Below, piece by piece: positions 55,001 through 63,835 of a stretch of DNA of 64,000 nt. The DNA is from Triparma columacea (Eukaryota > Sar > Bolidophyceae > Parmales > Triparmaceae). The notes beneath the pieces are model-generated. The model was given only the letters and a program-made list of their open reading frames with translations. It was not told the DNA's origin and did not search any database. The position numbers were made by a program, and so were the translations under genes. Position 1 is the stretch's first letter. Every line of letters starts with the position of its first letter. The stretch is from NCBI GenBank assembly GCA_030267965.1, contig BRYA01000638.1:10106-74105 (forward strand). The letters run 5' to 3'.

Positions 55001-55175
55001 TGGCTGGGCTTTTCATTTCTACGCTAGACTTTGGTGTCTTGTTGAGCCTTTGCTTTGGGGGTCGGGTCAACAAGTCATTGACATGGCTTGGTCTACGAAC
55101 CACAGCACGTCCCGCCCCCTCACCCATCTCATCATTAGGGATATTGGGTGCTCGTCGTCGTGGTCGGGCAGGCAT
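52012..55175 (-). CDS. Multipass membrane protein of unknown function
   Basis: Three exons (53234-55175, 52422-53158, 52012-52329) give 998 aa. The 75-nt intron 53159-53233 is in frame and stop-free but has GTAAGC and CCCACAG signals and a Pro-rich translation, so I splice it out. The first ~300 residues are cytosolic and disordered with a coiled coil (VEETLEKERENTKVLLDEM). Hydrophobic helices follow: GYLIPIICMLIQVLMLLMLI, NSIVIFAVSILYLTKVVP, AFKSIALLLNIYVLFGTEEI with DLILNCIALEFISEMDEQYI, and near the end WIWVVSLLFFPIVVFAVIFG. Cys-rich ACVLCQACREKGKCCNDHC lies in a C-terminal loop. No family is assigned. Similar 'N..ALEFI..(I/M)D' helices occur in large algal membrane proteins that I cannot name further; channel or transporter roles are possible. 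Confidence 0.7.
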
Positions 55176-55267
55176 GAAAACGTCCCAGTCTCTGAACTTC
55201 CCTCAGGATCCTTTCAGTTAGTTTGATTCAGCACTCAATCTTTTAACCCTTTTCCAGAAAGAAGGAA

Positions 55268-56884
55268 ATGAGCCATGCATCACCAGTTATTGCAGGTTGG
55301 GTGTGGCGAAAGTCGATGCTGGGTCTCGGGACGGCAAGGCGCAACTATTGCGTACTCGATTCCAACAAGACCATGTACTTCTACAGTGTTAAACCAAAGA
55401 GTCCTGTCGAGGCATCAGATCATTTGAGGCTCAAGCTGACGTCGGAAGACATCACAGAGATCGAGCTCCTCGAGGATAAGACGATTGTCCTTGGTTGCAG
55501 GTTCAGGGTGTACGAGATGAGGTCTGAGAATGGGAATCTTAAGGCTGAGAGGTGGGTCGAAGCTCTGCGGGAAGCAACTGGGATTGGGAATAATGGAGGG
55601 GCCGGAGGGATGATAGAGGAGGGTGGCATCCCGTGGATGGTGGACGGTGCGTGGCTCGACGAGATGCTCCCCGCCCCGCTCACAATGGTAACCAAAGTGA
55701 ACCTTTCACCAAACAAGGAGAAGCACTCCGCCCATGTGAGGCTCGCGGATGGAAGCACGTTCACTGTCGAGGGGCTTGAGGTTGGAGGCGAGGGCAAGGA
55801 AGTTGCATCCGCTGGGAACAGGCAGCTCATTGCTCACCTGGAGAAGGGGGGGGAACCTTCCAAGAAAGGGAAGAAGGCCGGAGCTGCGATGGGGCTGCTA
55901 AACGCACTTAACCATGCATTCGCCCACACTCCAGTGGCTTGTGCTGCGACGATGCTTATCATTAGACATTGGCCCAATTTGCATGCGTCCGATCACGTGC
56001 TGTATGCCATTATTGCCATCTACGCTGTGGGCATCATTGGCTTTGTGGCCTTGACGAACACCGAATCGACAAAGGATAGAAGCAACAAAGACATGGAGGA
56101 CAACATTTCACTGGTGCTCCAGAGTAGCAACTCAAAGCCTGGGCAGATAAAGGAGGACGGGATTGTGGACGAGCCTCCCGAGCTTCTTACTAGAAGTCCG
56201 ACGAGAAGTAGGACCACGAGCTCGCTGTCACCCGTGAAGCTATCTTCAACAAGATCAATAGACCATGAAACAATAAACGCAGAAATCTCTGAAAGTGGGG
56301 TCAATTTCAGCGGGGATTACCAGCTCAACTTGAAGGAGAGCAGTGACCCTACCGAGGTGAGAATTGAGAAAGAATAAGACATCCCAGAGCTTCATTTCCA
56401 TGTCGTTCATCGCTCGTCTTTTTGCTCACTGCTTCTCTCACCCCTTCGCTCACCCCTTCACTCATCCCATCACTCATCCCTTCGCTTATCACTTTGTTCA
56501 TCGTCGCAGATGCTCACAGCTTTGGGTGTGCCTTGGATCGCCAGAAAGGCGATTGCCAGCAGCGGCAGAAAGCTTCACATTGAACACGAGGGGTTGGACT
56601 GGACGGAGACCATAATCACAAAGGTCATGACCAAGACGATGCACATACACCTCGATGGAACTCCAACGGTTGAAATTTCTCCGGTTGACAAGTCACAGGT
56701 CACCGGAGTCACCAAGATGGAGAAGGGCGGCAAGTGTGTGACCAAAAACTCATATGCGGGGAGCGAAAAGTCCCAACTCATCACGAGGGTGCTAGAGAAA
56801 AATGGGGATTATGCGGTCATCAATTGCCTTACACTTGATGACGGGAAGGTCATTGAGACCAAGAGCGTATACAACAAGATCTAG
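55268..56884 (+). CDS. PH-domain membrane protein fused to FABP/lipocalin-like domain
   Basis: Exons 55268-56356 and 56510-56884 join in phase 0 to 487 aa. The start ASPVIAGWVWRKSMLGL and RRNYCVLDSNKTMYFY is a PH-type domain ending near RWVEALREAT. A loop and two hydrophobic helices follow (ALNHAFAHTPVACAATMLII; DHVLYAIIAIYAVGIIGFVA), then a Ser/Thr-rich stretch. Exon 2 resembles a fatty-acid-binding/lipocalin fold: LGVPWIARKAIASSGRKLHI, TKTMHIHLDG, KCVTKNSY, LITRVLEKNGDYAVI and CLTLDDGKVIETKSVY. Because exon 2 begins with ATG, these could be two genes, but the GTGAG donor and CGCAG acceptor are strong. If joined, the protein could tether membranes and move a lipid. The intron carries a 12-bp repeat. 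Confidence 0.65.
56437..56490 (+). repeat. 12-bp intronic minisatellite
   Basis: About four and a half units of CTCAYCCCWTCR lie in the intron of the PH/FABP gene, just before its acceptor. This is the third intron in the window with a 12-bp-period array. It also serves as the pyrimidine tract. Confidence 0.8.
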
Positions 56885-57015
56885 GTGTGATGGACGTGGG
56901 GAGGGAGGGAATAGGCGTAGTAACAATAATACGATAGTTTTGTGCAAAACGCGCAAAGGAATGTGGCACTAATTTTTTCAGGAATTAAAAGTCAAAAGGA
57001 GAAAAGTGACTTGTG

Positions 57016-57215
57016 ATGTCGCCTCCAGACTTACTTTCGCTGGTGCATATCAAACCTCTTCAAGGTGAGTTTGAGTATGTGTCGTAGATTAATTTTAGGC
57101 TAATCGGGCGTTCGCAGAAGTAAAGAAGGAGGTGATAGAGAGGGTCTTAGGATTACGTGCTTGGAAAGTTTTTCCTCCCCAACGTCAACAGCGGCAACTT
57201 TTTTGGAAACTATAA
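57016..57215 (+). CDS. Possible 48-aa peptide, two exons
   Basis: ATG at 57016 opens MSPPDLLSLVHIKPLQ, ending at a GTGAG donor (57065). A 53-nt intron ends in TTCGCAG at 57117. The second exon reads EVKKEVIERVLGLRAWKVFP and ends FWKL with TAA at 57213-57215. Phases match, and the composition is a plausible short helical protein. It lies upstream of the SLC37 start on the same strand, so it could be a separate micro-gene or an upstream frame in the transporter transcript. No homolog is recognised. Confidence 0.3.
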
Positions 57216-57282
57216 AAATGCATCACTTACCCCTAACCATCTTCCCCTTAAATTTGAACAGAACACTAATACTACCGAAGAC

Positions 57283-58979
57283 ATGTACGGAGGAAAAAAA
57301 ACTACCAAAGTGCACGGGGTAAGTAATTATTAGAGTAATTACGAGTAGATTCAATTTTGCACTTGTGAGGGTCAGGGGGAGTGGGAGTTTCGTCGGGATA
57401 AAAGACAAGAAGAACTGACCACCCCTCTCCTTCCCTCTTTCAGCACCCGACCGCCGACCCTGGGGAGACCACCTCCCTCCTCTCCTCAGGTGGTTCAGGT
57501 TCAGGCCAGAATCTCAAGAGGCTTAAGAGCTACCAGTGGTGGGCCTACTTCGTCACGTTCGGGGCGTACTTCATGGCCCATTTCAGTAGGAAGTGCTACT
57601 CCACCGTCAAGCCCCAGCTCAAGACGGAGGCCGGATTGAACCAGAACATTTTGAGTGAGATGGACTCCGTCTTCATGGCGACCTATGCGATCGGGAGCTT
57701 CATCAGCGGCAGGTTGGGGGACACTTACAGGCCCACGACAATCGTTGCCCTCGGCCTGTTGGGAAGTGGTATTTGCTTGTTCGCCATGACGATTGGAATT
57801 GTGTTTGAGTTTGAGAAGGCCAGCGAGAGGTGAGGGTTGATGTGGAGTTGGTTGAAGTGTTGTGTGTGTGGGTGTAGAGTGGTGTGGTATGGAGTGCAGG
57901 GGGGAATGGACCGAGAAACTTGGCCCAAAGAGAGACGTCTAACAACCCCCCTTCCCGACTCTTTCCCGTCACGTCCCAAAAACTACAAACTACGCAGCTT
58001 CGGCAACCTTTTCTACCTTTCCACCTACTTCATCTTTGGCTTCTTTCAGTCCTCCGGAGGACCAGTCGGCACTGCCATTATGGGTAACTGGTTCTGCGAC
58101 CCCGCATCCAAGAAGAACCGCGGCCTAATTTTCGGCACCTGGACCTGCCACCAGTACCTCGGCGACATCATCGCCGCCGTTTGCACTGCCATCCTCCTTC
58201 ACTTTAAGGTCGTTTACTGGTGGAGCCTCGTCATCCCCGCCGTCTGCAACTTGGGTTGGGGGTTCCTTTGCATGTACTGCCTCACTCCCGAGCCCGAGGA
58301 GATGGGAATCGACACGTCTTCCTTCAACCCCAAGAAGGCCGCCGCCGCCGCCAAGTCCACCGCCGACTCTCCCGCCGCGCCGGCCAAGCCGATCGGCTTC
58401 ATGGACGCCCTCATGATCCCCAACGTCGCCGGCTACGCCTTCGCGTTCGGCTTCTTTAAGCTCACGAACTACGTGCTCTTCTTCTGGCTCCCTTACTTCC
58501 TTTCTCTTCACTTTGACCCCTCCACCGCCAACCTCGTCAGTACGCTTTACTCCTTCGGGATGATGCCTGGAGGCATAATCGTGGGCAAGGTATCTGACAT
58601 CTTCGGTGGCAGGAGGGCGTGCGTTATCGCGTGCTTCCAGGTCTGCCTGGTCCCGCTCCTTTGGGTAATGGCCGAGACTAGCGAGAAGCTCCCCATCGGA
58701 GCCATGATGACCATGCTCTGCTTAATGGGCATCCTGATAGGGGGGCCCAACAACATCCTCACGAGCGCCGTGGCAGCTGACTTGAGCGAGCACCCTTCCA
58801 TCAAGGGTAACAGCAAGAGGTGAGGAGGGGGTGGGTGGGGGGGGGGGGGTACACCACGCACGCGTCGGGGTACAGTCTGCCCCTTAACTTGTAGCTCACC
58901 CTCCTTCACCCCCCTCCTCTTTTTCATTCATCCTCCGCTCGCAGCCTCGGCACCATCACCGGCATCATCAACGGGTCCG
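57283..58979 (+). CDS. SLC37-type sugar-phosphate transporter (MFS), 3' end in gap
   Basis: Exons 57283-57318, 57444-57829, 57998-58819 and 58945 onward are in phase; the last runs into the N gap. The visible ~426 aa are an organophosphate:phosphate antiporter. Key parts are YFMAHFSRKCYSTVKPQL (TM1 edge), IGSFISGRLGDTYRPTTIV (the MFS loop GDxYxxR), FGFFQSSGGPVGTAIMGNWF and GLIFGTWTCHQYLGDIIAA, all typical of the glycerol-3-phosphate/glucose-6-phosphate (SLC37/GlpT) family. Later helices include NYVLFFWLPYFLSLHF and GMMPGGIIVGKVSDIFGGRR. A cytosolic linker rich in Ala (KKAAAAAKSTADSPAAPAKP) lies between the two halves. The last two or three helices should follow GTITGIING but are lost. Substrate is unknown. 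Confidence 0.85.
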
Positions 58980-59067
58980 NNNNNNNNNNNNNNNNNNNNN
59001 NNNNNNNNNNNNNNNNNNNNNNNNNNNNNNNNNNNNNNNNNNNNNNNNNNNNNNNNNNNNNNNNNNN
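58980..59067. other. Assembly gap (88 N)
   Basis: Eighty-eight N bases remove the 3' end of the SLC37-type gene and its flank. The missing C-terminal part of such a transporter is usually longer than 30 codons, and no continuation is seen after the gap, so the true gap is probably larger than 88 bases. Confidence 0.95.
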
Positions 59068-59155
59068 GGGGGGGGGAATCTCGAGGTTTAAGCCCCTACG
59101 ATGAGCAATTTGATGTACATTGAATTCTGAAAAATTGCTTATAGCCGCCGCATTA

Positions 59156-59510
59156 ATGTATTGTTTCGTTCACTTCTTCTTACCCCTACTATTCTTGCCC
59201 TTCTAATGTATTTCTGTATCGTTTCGTTCACTTCTTCTTACCCCTACTATTCTTCTATTCTTCTAATGTATTTACTGTATTGTTTCGTTCACTTCTTCTT
59301 ACCCCTACTATTCTTTCCCTTCTAATGTATTACTGTATTGTTTCGTTCACTTCTTCTTACCCCTACTATTCTTTCCCTTCTAATGTATTACTGTATTGTT
59401 TCGTTCAGTTCTTCTTACCCCTACTATTCTTTCCCTTCTAATGTATTACTGTATTGTTTCGTTCACTTCTTCTTACCCCTACTATTCTTGCCCTTCTTGC
59501 CACTCTTCCC
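59156..59510. repeat. 58-bp tandem array, 6 copies
   Basis: Six copies of a ~58-bp unit beginning TGTATTGTTTCGTTCACTTC start at about 59156, 59213, 59275, 59333, 59391 and 59449. Each ends TTCTAATGTATT(AC), except the last, which runs on into the MYND relic. One unit is 62 bp because of a CTATT insertion. The unit consists of the last codons (GKKK-stop, reversed) and 3' flank of the MYND gene, so the array grew from that gene's 3' end. Confidence 0.88.
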
Positions 59511-59639
59511 CGTCGCAACTGCTCCTTCCGCTACTCCCACATCCGCTCCTCCCGCCGCCGCTCCCTTCCCTGTCTTGGATCTTTTCTTGACCATTGCCTC
59601 ACTCTCCCCCCTTTCGTTCAGCGGTCCCGTGCATTGCAC
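59463..59639 (-). pseudogene. Relic of the ankyrin-MYND gene 3' end
   Basis: The frame from VQCTGPLNERGESEAM to KGKNSRGKKK-stop is almost identical to the last 58 codons of the intact ankyrin-MYND gene (VQCAGPLNERGESEAM ... KGKNGRGKKK). Upstream of VQC the match stops abruptly and MYB-chimera sequence begins, so the MYND cysteines are gone. The same DNA is partly used, in a different frame, as the end of the MYB chimera. Confidence 0.85.
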
Positions 59640-62044
59640 CCTGTTCGATCGAGGAGTCTGACTTTCCCGATTTTTCATTCTTCTTCTTTTCGCTCCTCGG
59701 GTCCGGCACGATCTCAACATCCGAGAGCTCGGCGTCGGCCGACATTCGATCCGTCAGCGCGGACTTGCGGGGGGTAGACGACAACGAGATGTCATCAAAA
59801 GTTGGAGATGACAAGTCAACGGCCAGAGGTTCCGATGCGCTTTGCCCTACGAATTGCGAGGGGCGATGGAACCGTGGGAGGGAGGGGTTAGATAGGAGAT
59901 GACCATATTGCCCAAACATTTCGCCCCTCACCTTTCGTGACTTTCCTCCTCTTCGTTTTCGGGACCGAAAAACTGCCCCCGGCTAATGAGAGTTGTCGCT
60001 GCTCCTCTTTCCACCTCTGCTCTGCTCTCTTCACCCTCTCATTGAACGACATTCTCAAAAACACATCCTCTTCCGACCCATCCTCTTCCGACCCATCCTC
60101 TTCCGACCCATCCATGGGGTTGATGGCCTTCATGTGAGCCCTACTTTGCTCGAATATTATGTCCGCGTCGCCCAAGACGTCGTGGGAGGAAGTACCGCTG
60201 GCGGGTGGCTTTTTTTTACTGTGCTGGTTAACAGTGATACTGTGAAGGTTGACTTTGAGGTCTCGCGCAGCGTCGTTAATGGAAGACCAGACGACCCCCT
60301 GGTCGTAGATCTTGTAACGGCCGTCGACGAACCTGCAGATTATGGAAGTCTCGGGGAGCCCAATGCTCGCAGGCTCGATCAGCTGGTATACTTCGCCTTT
60401 GAGGGTCGGCTTGTACCCCTGGTGAAACTTGGCAAAGAAACTTCTAGTCTCCGCTGACCGCGCGCGCTGCGCTGACGGTCCCTTGGATTTTGTCTGGCGG
60501 GTTCGGTCTTCCAAGATGATGAGCGGATCGCATATATCCTCGAGCTCCTCCTCTAAGTCGCCGCTGGAGCTCTCTTTGGCAAGCTCCTCCTCATCATCTC
60601 CAGGTTCGGGATTGGGTTCCTTGTCTGAGAGTATGTCCGCGTCGCCCAAGACGTCGTGGGAGGAAGTACCGCTGGCGGGTGGCTTTTTTTTACTGTGCTG
60701 TGTCTTGTGCTGCCACCCCCACCTCCCGATACTGTTAACGTTGCCTTTGAGGTCTTGCGAAGCGACTTTAATGGAAGACCAGATGATCCCCTGGTCGTAG
60801 ATCTTGTAACGGCCGTCGACGAACTTGCAGATTATGGAAGTCTCGGGGAACCCAATGCTCGCAGGCTCGATCCGCTGATATACGTCCGATACAGATACCC
60901 CGGCTTCTTCCATCCTCTTCCTGGATGACTTGAGGTTCCCGATGAAAGCTTCGGCTTTGCCGAACCCCTGGTGAAACTTGGCAAAGAAACTTCTAGTCGG
61001 TCTTGATTGTCTGTCTGTCTGTTTGTTTGTCGAGCGGTCTTCCAAGATGATGAGCGGCTCGAAGGTGTACGTAGGTGGGCCATCGTTGACGCTAGCTCCC
61101 CCCTTCTTGCTCCTTGTGCTTTTCCTTGTGCCCTTCTTCTTCTCCCCCTTTGTGCTACTCCCCCCCCCCTTAGTGCTACTCCCCCCCCCCACTTCGTTTG
61201 TTTTGCTTCCCCCCCCCCCCGTGTTTGTGTTTGTGTTGACTTCGTTTGTGTGTGTGTGTTCTAAGATAAACTCGACCATCTCAACATTATCGTAAAGAGA
61301 GGCGAATGAGAGGACTGAAGCTACCTCCCATTTCTCATCAACAACTCCTGAATAAGCGCCTAACAAAACCTCAGGACCATGTTCCTTGACATACCCCTTG
61401 ATGCGATCCCAGTCTTGGTCACTAGCCCACTCTAAGCACAACTTCTGACCGTATGTCAAATCGTCCCAACTAGATACTGGCACATTTGTGGTCTCTGATG
61501 AATTGTTAGGGTTGCTCTCTGCCTTGGTGGCGGCATTGCTGCTGTTACTGCTCTTGTTCTTTCCGTTCTTCTTCCTCTCGGCATCGACTTTGGCAGAGGC
61601 GGCAGCCGCCGCTGCGTGGGTCTCTTTGCTAACGTGCCCGGGATCCCCTGGCTGTGTCGGTCCCCTGGTCCTCATGGCACTGTGCCACCTGTTCTTGATG
61701 CCATTATCGGACCTCCCGGGGAGCCACTCCATCATTTTGGCCCACTGATTTCCGAGTCTTGCTTGCAACTTTAGGATAATTTCGTCCTCCTCCTTCGTCC
61801 ACCCACCCTTCCTAAGGTCGGGGTTGAGATGATTGTTCCAGCGCTCGCGACACTGCTTCCCAGAGCGGCCTCCGAGAGCCTCAGCAACTGTGGCCCACTT
61901 GGCTGTGCCGTGGATAGCAACAAGGTCCTTGAGCTTAACATCCTCATCACTGCTCCAGCTCCTCTTGGTGAAGAAAGGCTTCTTGTGCGGGACCACATCG
62001 CCATTGTGGTCGATGACCATCGGTTCCTCTGATTGTGAATCCAT
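59599..62044 (-). CDS. Chimeric two-repeat MYB protein with duplicated novel module
   Basis: Exon 59932-62044 joins 59599-59846 (AAA G|GG) to give 786 aa. Residues 27-125 are two MYB repeats: RSWSSDEDVKLKDLV...KQCRERWNNHL and GGWTKEEDEIILKLQ...GIKNRWHSAMRT. This is an R2R3-like DNA-binding pair. Residues 181-263 (NSSETTNVPVSSWDDL ... DNVEMVEFILEH) match the start of the neighbouring ankyrin-MYND protein. Residues 329-471 and 507-629 are two copies of a module with PLIILEDR, RSFFAKFHQG, IEPASIG.PETSIIC, FVDGRYKIYDQG and SKKKPPASGTSSHDVLGDAD. (GSEED)3 and an acidic, Ser-rich tail follow. The last dozen residues are read from MYND relic DNA out of frame. A nuclear transcription regulator is likely. 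Confidence 0.78.
60071..60115 (-). repeat. 15-bp coding repeat, (GSEED)3
   Basis: Three perfect copies of a 15-bp unit (CCATCCTCTTCCGAC, plus sense) encode GSEEDGSEEDGSEED in the MYB chimera. Casein-kinase-type serines are repeated with it. Confidence 0.85.
60158..60526 (-). repeat. Novel-module copy 2
   Basis: Codes for residues 507-629 of the MYB chimera. It is highly similar at DNA level to copy 1 (60632-61060); for example the segment around GTCCGCGTCGCCCAAGACGT is identical in both. It lacks the GFGKAEAFIGNL insertion and the GRWGWQHKT segment present in copy 1. Confidence 0.85.
60632..61060 (-). repeat. Novel-module copy 1
   Basis: Codes for residues 329-471 of the MYB chimera, starting at PLIILEDRSTNKQTDRQ and ending HDVLGDADIL. 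A (TGTC/TGTT)n microsatellite near 61009-61029 codes the NKQTDRQ stretch, which is absent from copy 2. Confidence 0.85.
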
Positions 62045-62170
62045 TTTTGAGCGAAATTATCCCGAATGTAAGTTTATAGCGGCAAATTACGACGTGAAAG
62101 TGATCAACAAAGCCTTCACGCTACTCCAAGCAGGCAGAAGTGTCGTGTAGGTGCTAATATTGGAGTCCAA
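62041..62170 (-). promoter_or_regulatory. MYB-chimera 5' flank, copy of the MYND promoter
   Basis: The 130 bp upstream of the MYB-chimera ATG match 63480-63610 upstream of the ankyrin-MYND ATG almost base for base in several blocks (for example CCCGAATGTAAGTTTATAGC and AGAAGTGTCGTGTAGGTGCT). The chimera therefore probably inherited the MYND gene's promoter and 5' leader. Confidence 0.65.
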
Positions 62171-62346
62171 CCAAAACTGCCACCAACCCCAATTTCTGTG
62201 CTCTGTTCCTCCTGCCTCTGAGAAAGTTTCTTCTGAGAAATATGAAATAGTTCATTCTCACGCTAATCGCAATAAAACTAAGCAATTTGATGTACATCGA
62301 ATTCTGAAAAATTGCTTATAGCCGCCGCATCACTGTATTGTTTCGT
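62171..62346. other. Spacer between the duplicated genes
   Basis: This stretch holds the rest of the chimera's 5' flank, the junction between duplication units near 62280, and the 3' flank of the ankyrin-MYND gene. The latter carries one copy of the 58-bp motif at 62334-62391, which overlaps the gene's last codons. No separate gene. Confidence 0.5.
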
Positions 62347-63483
62347 TCACTTCTTCTTACCCCTACCATTCTTCCCCTTCTTGCCATTCTTCCCCGTCGC
62401 AACTGCTCCTTCCGCTACTCCCACATCCGCTCCTCCCGCCGCCGCTCCCTTCCCTGTCTTGGATCTTTTCTTGACCATTGCCTCACTCTCCCCCCTTTCG
62501 TTCAGCGGTCCCGCGCACTGCACCCTGTGCTCCCTCCAGTGCTTGACCTGGCACTCCCTCGAGCAGTAGGCGACGTTGCGACAGGGACACATTAGGAGCT
62601 TGTCACGCTCCTTGGCAGTTAGAGCCTCGCAAACAAAGCAACAGAAGGGACGGCCTTGAAGGTAATGTTTCGTGAGGTTGGCGATTGTAGGATCGCGTCT
62701 GGCAGGATGGACTAAATTGAATTTGTCTCGCACTACGTCGGAATCGGGCTTTCCGAGATGAAGAAATGTTGTAATCATCTTTATTGCGACATCTCTACTA
62801 AGCCTAGGGTGTGCTCCGTTGCATGCTCCGAGGCACAAATTCAACACAATATGCACATCGTCGGTGCTTGGAATAGCACCGCGCGTGAGAAATAGCCTGC
62901 ATATGTCGTGTCTTCCATAACAGAAAGCACTAGTAAGTGGTGAAAGAAAACGTCCATGAGGGTCAACCATTGCCTTGTTCACATTTGCTTCATGATCGAT
63001 AAGTGCTATGGCCTGATCAATGTGTCCCTCAATAACAGCATCCATCAAAAGGTTGGTAGAGTTTTTCATCACCCCTTCGACTTGTAGGTCCATATTAGGG
63101 TCAAGTCCATGTTCTAAGAGCAATCTCAAGATTGTTGAATTGTCCGTATTATTCATTGATATATCTGCGGCAACGAACATGGCTGCATTGTTGTTGAAGC
63201 CGGCCTCTAAGGTAAGCTTGACCATCTCAACATTATCGTGATATGAGGCGAGTGAGAGGACTGAACGTACCCTCCATTCCTCATCAACAAGCACTTTATA
63301 AACGCCCAACAAAACCTCAGGACCATGTTCCTTGGCATACCCCTTGATGAGATCCCAGTCTTGGACACCAGCCAAATTTATGCACACCTTCTGACCGTCT
63401 GTCAAATCGTCCCAACTAGATACAGCCACATTTGTGGTCTCTGATGAATTGTGTGACGATTGTACCTCTGATTCTGACTCCAT
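62347..63483 (-). CDS. Ankyrin-repeat protein with MYND zinc finger
   Basis: An intronless frame of 378 aa. The N-terminus (MESESEVQSSHNSSETTNVA) leads into a helical region and ankyrin repeats, with NNAAMFVAADI, ILRLLLEHGLDPNMD, NLLMDAVIEGHIDQAIALID, SPLTSAFCYGRHDICRLFLT and RGAIPSTDD visible. Residues 282-323 are a complete MYND finger: CFVCEALTAKERDKLL, MCPCRNVAYCSRECQ and VKHWREHRVQC, with the C-x2-C...C-x-C...C-x3-C...H-x3-C spacing. The tail is Gly/Lys-rich (GKNGKKGKNGRGKKK). MYND fingers bind proline-rich partners and often recruit regulators; large ankyrin-MYND families are known in stramenopiles. It is the intact parent type of the rearranged copy to its left. Confidence 0.88.
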   Translation of the reverse strand: MESESEVQSSHNSSETTNVAVSSWDDLTDGQKVCINLAGVQDWDLIKGYAKEHGPEVLLGVYKVLVDEEWRVRSVLSLASYHDNVEMVKLTLEAGFNNNAAMFVAADISMNNTDNSTILRLLLEHGLDPNMDLQVEGVMKNSTNLLMDAVIEGHIDQAIALIDHEANVNKAMVDPHGRFLSPLTSAFCYGRHDICRLFLTRGAIPSTDDVHIVLNLCLGACNGAHPRLSRDVAIKMITTFLHLGKPDSDVVRDKFNLVHPARRDPTIANLTKHYLQGRPFCCFVCEALTAKERDKLLMCPCRNVAYCSRECQVKHWREHRVQCAGPLNERGESEAMVKKRSKTGKGAAAGGADVGVAEGAVATGKNGKKGKNGRGKKK

Positions 63484-63708
63484 TTTTGAGCGAACCTACC
63501 CCCGAATGTAAGTTTATAGCGACAAATTACGATGTGAATGTGAAAAAAAATCCTTGAAAGTACTCCACTTAGTCAGAAGTGTCGTGTAGGTGCTAATATT
63601 GAAGTCCACCTCTGAGAAAGTTAATCTTGGAAGCAGGAGTCGAAAGGAGGAGGGGACAAAATTAGTTGGAGAAATATGAAATTGTTCAATTTCACGCTAA
63701 TCACAATC
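63480..63708 (-). promoter_or_regulatory. Ankyrin-MYND 5' flank, duplicated block
   Basis: This upstream region matches 62041-62275 upstream of the MYB chimera in order and orientation. Conserved blocks end with GAGAAATATGAAAT and TTCACGCTAATC near 63670-63700. It marks the outer edge of duplication unit B. Confidence 0.6.
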
Positions 63709-63835
63709 CTCGCAATCAATGCCCCCCCCGTAGTAAAAAGAAATTTCTGGGTTTGAACTGGATAATTGCACTGACTTATGTAACGAAGTATAGAATATCC
63801 CACCTACCCAATTTTCGTTTCTCTCTCTCTCTCCT
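63709..63835. other. Spacer before the glutaredoxin 3' end
   Basis: Together with the flank to its left this forms a 352-bp stretch without a gene. It contains a C-run, a (CT)n tract near 63820-63832 and the 3' flank of the glutaredoxin gene. Nothing else is seen. Confidence 0.4.

Larger units (their letters stand above)
59104..62278 (-). repeat. Tandem-duplication unit A (rearranged copy)
   Basis: Unit A matches unit B (62281-63708) at both ends. On the 3' side, AGCAATTTGATGTACAT(T/C) and the following AATTCTGAAAAATTGC recur. At the 5' flank, TTTTGAGCGAA...CCCGAATGTA followed by AGTTTATAGC recurs, and further out GAGAAATATGAAAT...TCACGCTAATC. Between these ends, unit A carries the MYB chimera plus a MYND relic, while unit B carries the ankyrin-MYND gene. 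The two units are head to tail. Confidence 0.75.

Noticed and set aside
59156..59510. CRISPR-like appearance of the 58-bp repeats
   Set aside because: The units are directly adjacent with no unique spacers, and the host is eukaryotic. This is an ordinary tandem array.
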